NCBI GenBank assembly: GCA_963205465.1
Contig: CAUJKG010000233.1
Location: 1 to 13,907, forward strand
Direction of reading: 5' to 3'
Length of the DNA stretch: 13,907 nt
From: Pseudomonadota bacterium
GTDB taxonomy: Bacteria > Pseudomonadota > Alphaproteobacteria > Rhizobiales > Xanthobacteraceae
Part shown: positions 13,461-13,907 of the stretch, one piece after another
Layout of the letters: every line of letters begins with the position of its first letter
How positions within the stretch are numbered: the stretch's first letter is position 1
The notes under the pieces: model-generated
Told to the model about the DNA's origin: nothing
The model's input: only the letters and a program-made list of their open reading frames with translations
Databases searched by the model: none
Position numbers and translations under genes: made by a program

Positions 13461-13907
13461 TCAGCGCACCTGATCCAGGAGTTCGGCGCCGAGCACCACG
13501 ACACGCTTGCCGTCGGCGATTCCTGCGGTGACGATCACGCTGTCCGCGTCGAGCACCTCCGCCTTCACGGCACGAGCCTCGAACCGCTCCGCGCTGACGT
13601 GCTCGAACACAATATACTGGCCATTCGCGGTGCGGATCAGAGCCGCACGCGGCAGACGGATGCCACGCCGCTTTTCCGGCAGGCTTGCGAACACGGTCAC
13701 GAACTGCCCGGCCCAGATATCTTCCGGCTTTCCGTCTATCGCGAATTGCACGGCAATCGACTGGTTGCGCAACACCGCGGCACTGCCCCGAAACACCAGA
13801 TCGACAGTATTGCCGTTGGCGGCGCGCGCACTCGCGCTTTCCACTTTGGGGATCGCCTCAAAACTCAGCGCCTCGACCCAAAGCCGGGCTGGATCGACAA
13901 TCTGGAA
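13461..13907 (-). CDS. RND periplasmic adaptor (membrane fusion protein), C-terminal part (partial)
   Basis: The last 148 residues of a CzcB/CusB-like adaptor; the 5' end lies beyond the right edge. The visible part starts with FQIVDPARLWVEALSFEAIP, the usual strand of the beta-barrel domain ('lfxIxdlsrlWVxaxvxe'). It goes on through the barrel (GNTVDLVFRGSAAVL, IWAGQFVTVFASL) to the membrane-proximal domain, with the conserved VPxxAl-like RLPRAALIRTANGQYIVFEH and the end VTAGIADGKRVVVLGAELL. No metal-binding Met or His cluster is seen in this part. Adaptors link the inner-membrane pump to an outer-membrane channel. The stop is 2 bases before the pump start, so the two are translationally coupled. 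Confidence 0.9.
   Translation of the reverse strand, partial: FQIVDPARLWVEALSFEAIPKVESASARAANGNTVDLVFRGSAAVLRNQSIAVQFAIDGKPEDIWAGQFVTVFASLPEKRRGIRLPRAALIRTANGQYIVFEHVSAERFEARAVKAEVLDADSVIVTAGIADGKRVVVLGAELLDQVR

Noticed and set aside
12437..13504. 355-codon minus-strand frame overlapping the pump and adaptor genes
   Set aside because: Out of frame with the well-supported pump gene; composition dominated by Arg, Ala and Gly.
1..13907. Mobile elements, CRISPR arrays, tRNA, rRNA, phage or toxin-antitoxin genes
   Set aside because: I looked for transposase-like frames, terminal or direct repeats, spaced repeats and tRNA-like cloverleaf sequence and saw none that I could support by eye.

Overview
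The window looks like chromosomal DNA of a Gram-negative alphaproteobacterium, most likely Hyphomicrobiales (Rhizobiales). I base this on moderately high GC, tightly packed operons, periplasmic exporter and adaptor proteins, and gene families typical of Bradyrhizobium or Xanthobacter relatives. This is inference from composition and gene content; no rRNA, tRNA, insertion sequence or CRISPR array is present to anchor it.

Left and centre (1-9698) form a catabolic island. The 5' part of an alpha/beta hydrolase of the 2,6-dihydroxypseudooxynicotine hydrolase/FrsA-like type (1-381, minus) diverges from a GntR/HutC-family regulator (608-1366, plus). A complete HAAT (LivFGMH-type) ABC importer follows on the minus strand: binding protein (4701-6017), two permeases (3712-4608, 2748-3710) and two ATPases (2008-2751, 1363-2004). 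A NIPSNAP-family small protein (6131-6445, plus) diverges from the binding protein. A second minus-strand operon (9698 to 6710) encodes an HpaB-family reduced-flavin-dependent monooxygenase, its flavin reductase, an EthD-like/ferredoxin-fold small protein and a DUF3830 cyclophilin-like protein.

The two divergent junctions (hydrolase/regulator and importer/NIPSNAP) carry nearly identical palindromes (TTTGTATACAAA at 561-572, TATGTATACAAA at 6071-6082). Each is followed by the same GAGTCAAAC element, which read leftward is a TTGACT -35 box. The simplest model is a local regulon in which the GntR protein, with an effector bound in its UTRA domain, controls import and breakdown of one small molecule. 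An aromatic or N-heteroaromatic compound would fit: import, ring hydroxylation by the two-component monooxygenase, then C-C or amide hydrolysis. The substrate is unknown, and the monooxygenase lacks catalytic-site residues expected of true 4-hydroxyphenylacetate hydroxylases.

Right end (9951-13907) is an unrelated metal-efflux operon on the minus strand: the C-terminal part of a CzcB/CusB-like periplasmic adaptor, a complete heavy-metal RND pump of 1038 residues, and a small exported protein with a histidine at the predicted mature N-terminus. The gap 9699-9950 separates the two regions and holds a good leftward promoter for the monooxygenase operon, a structured leader and a hairpin behind the efflux operon. 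No gene-free stretch exceeds 300 bases; the longest, 6446-6709, holds only weak inverted repeats.
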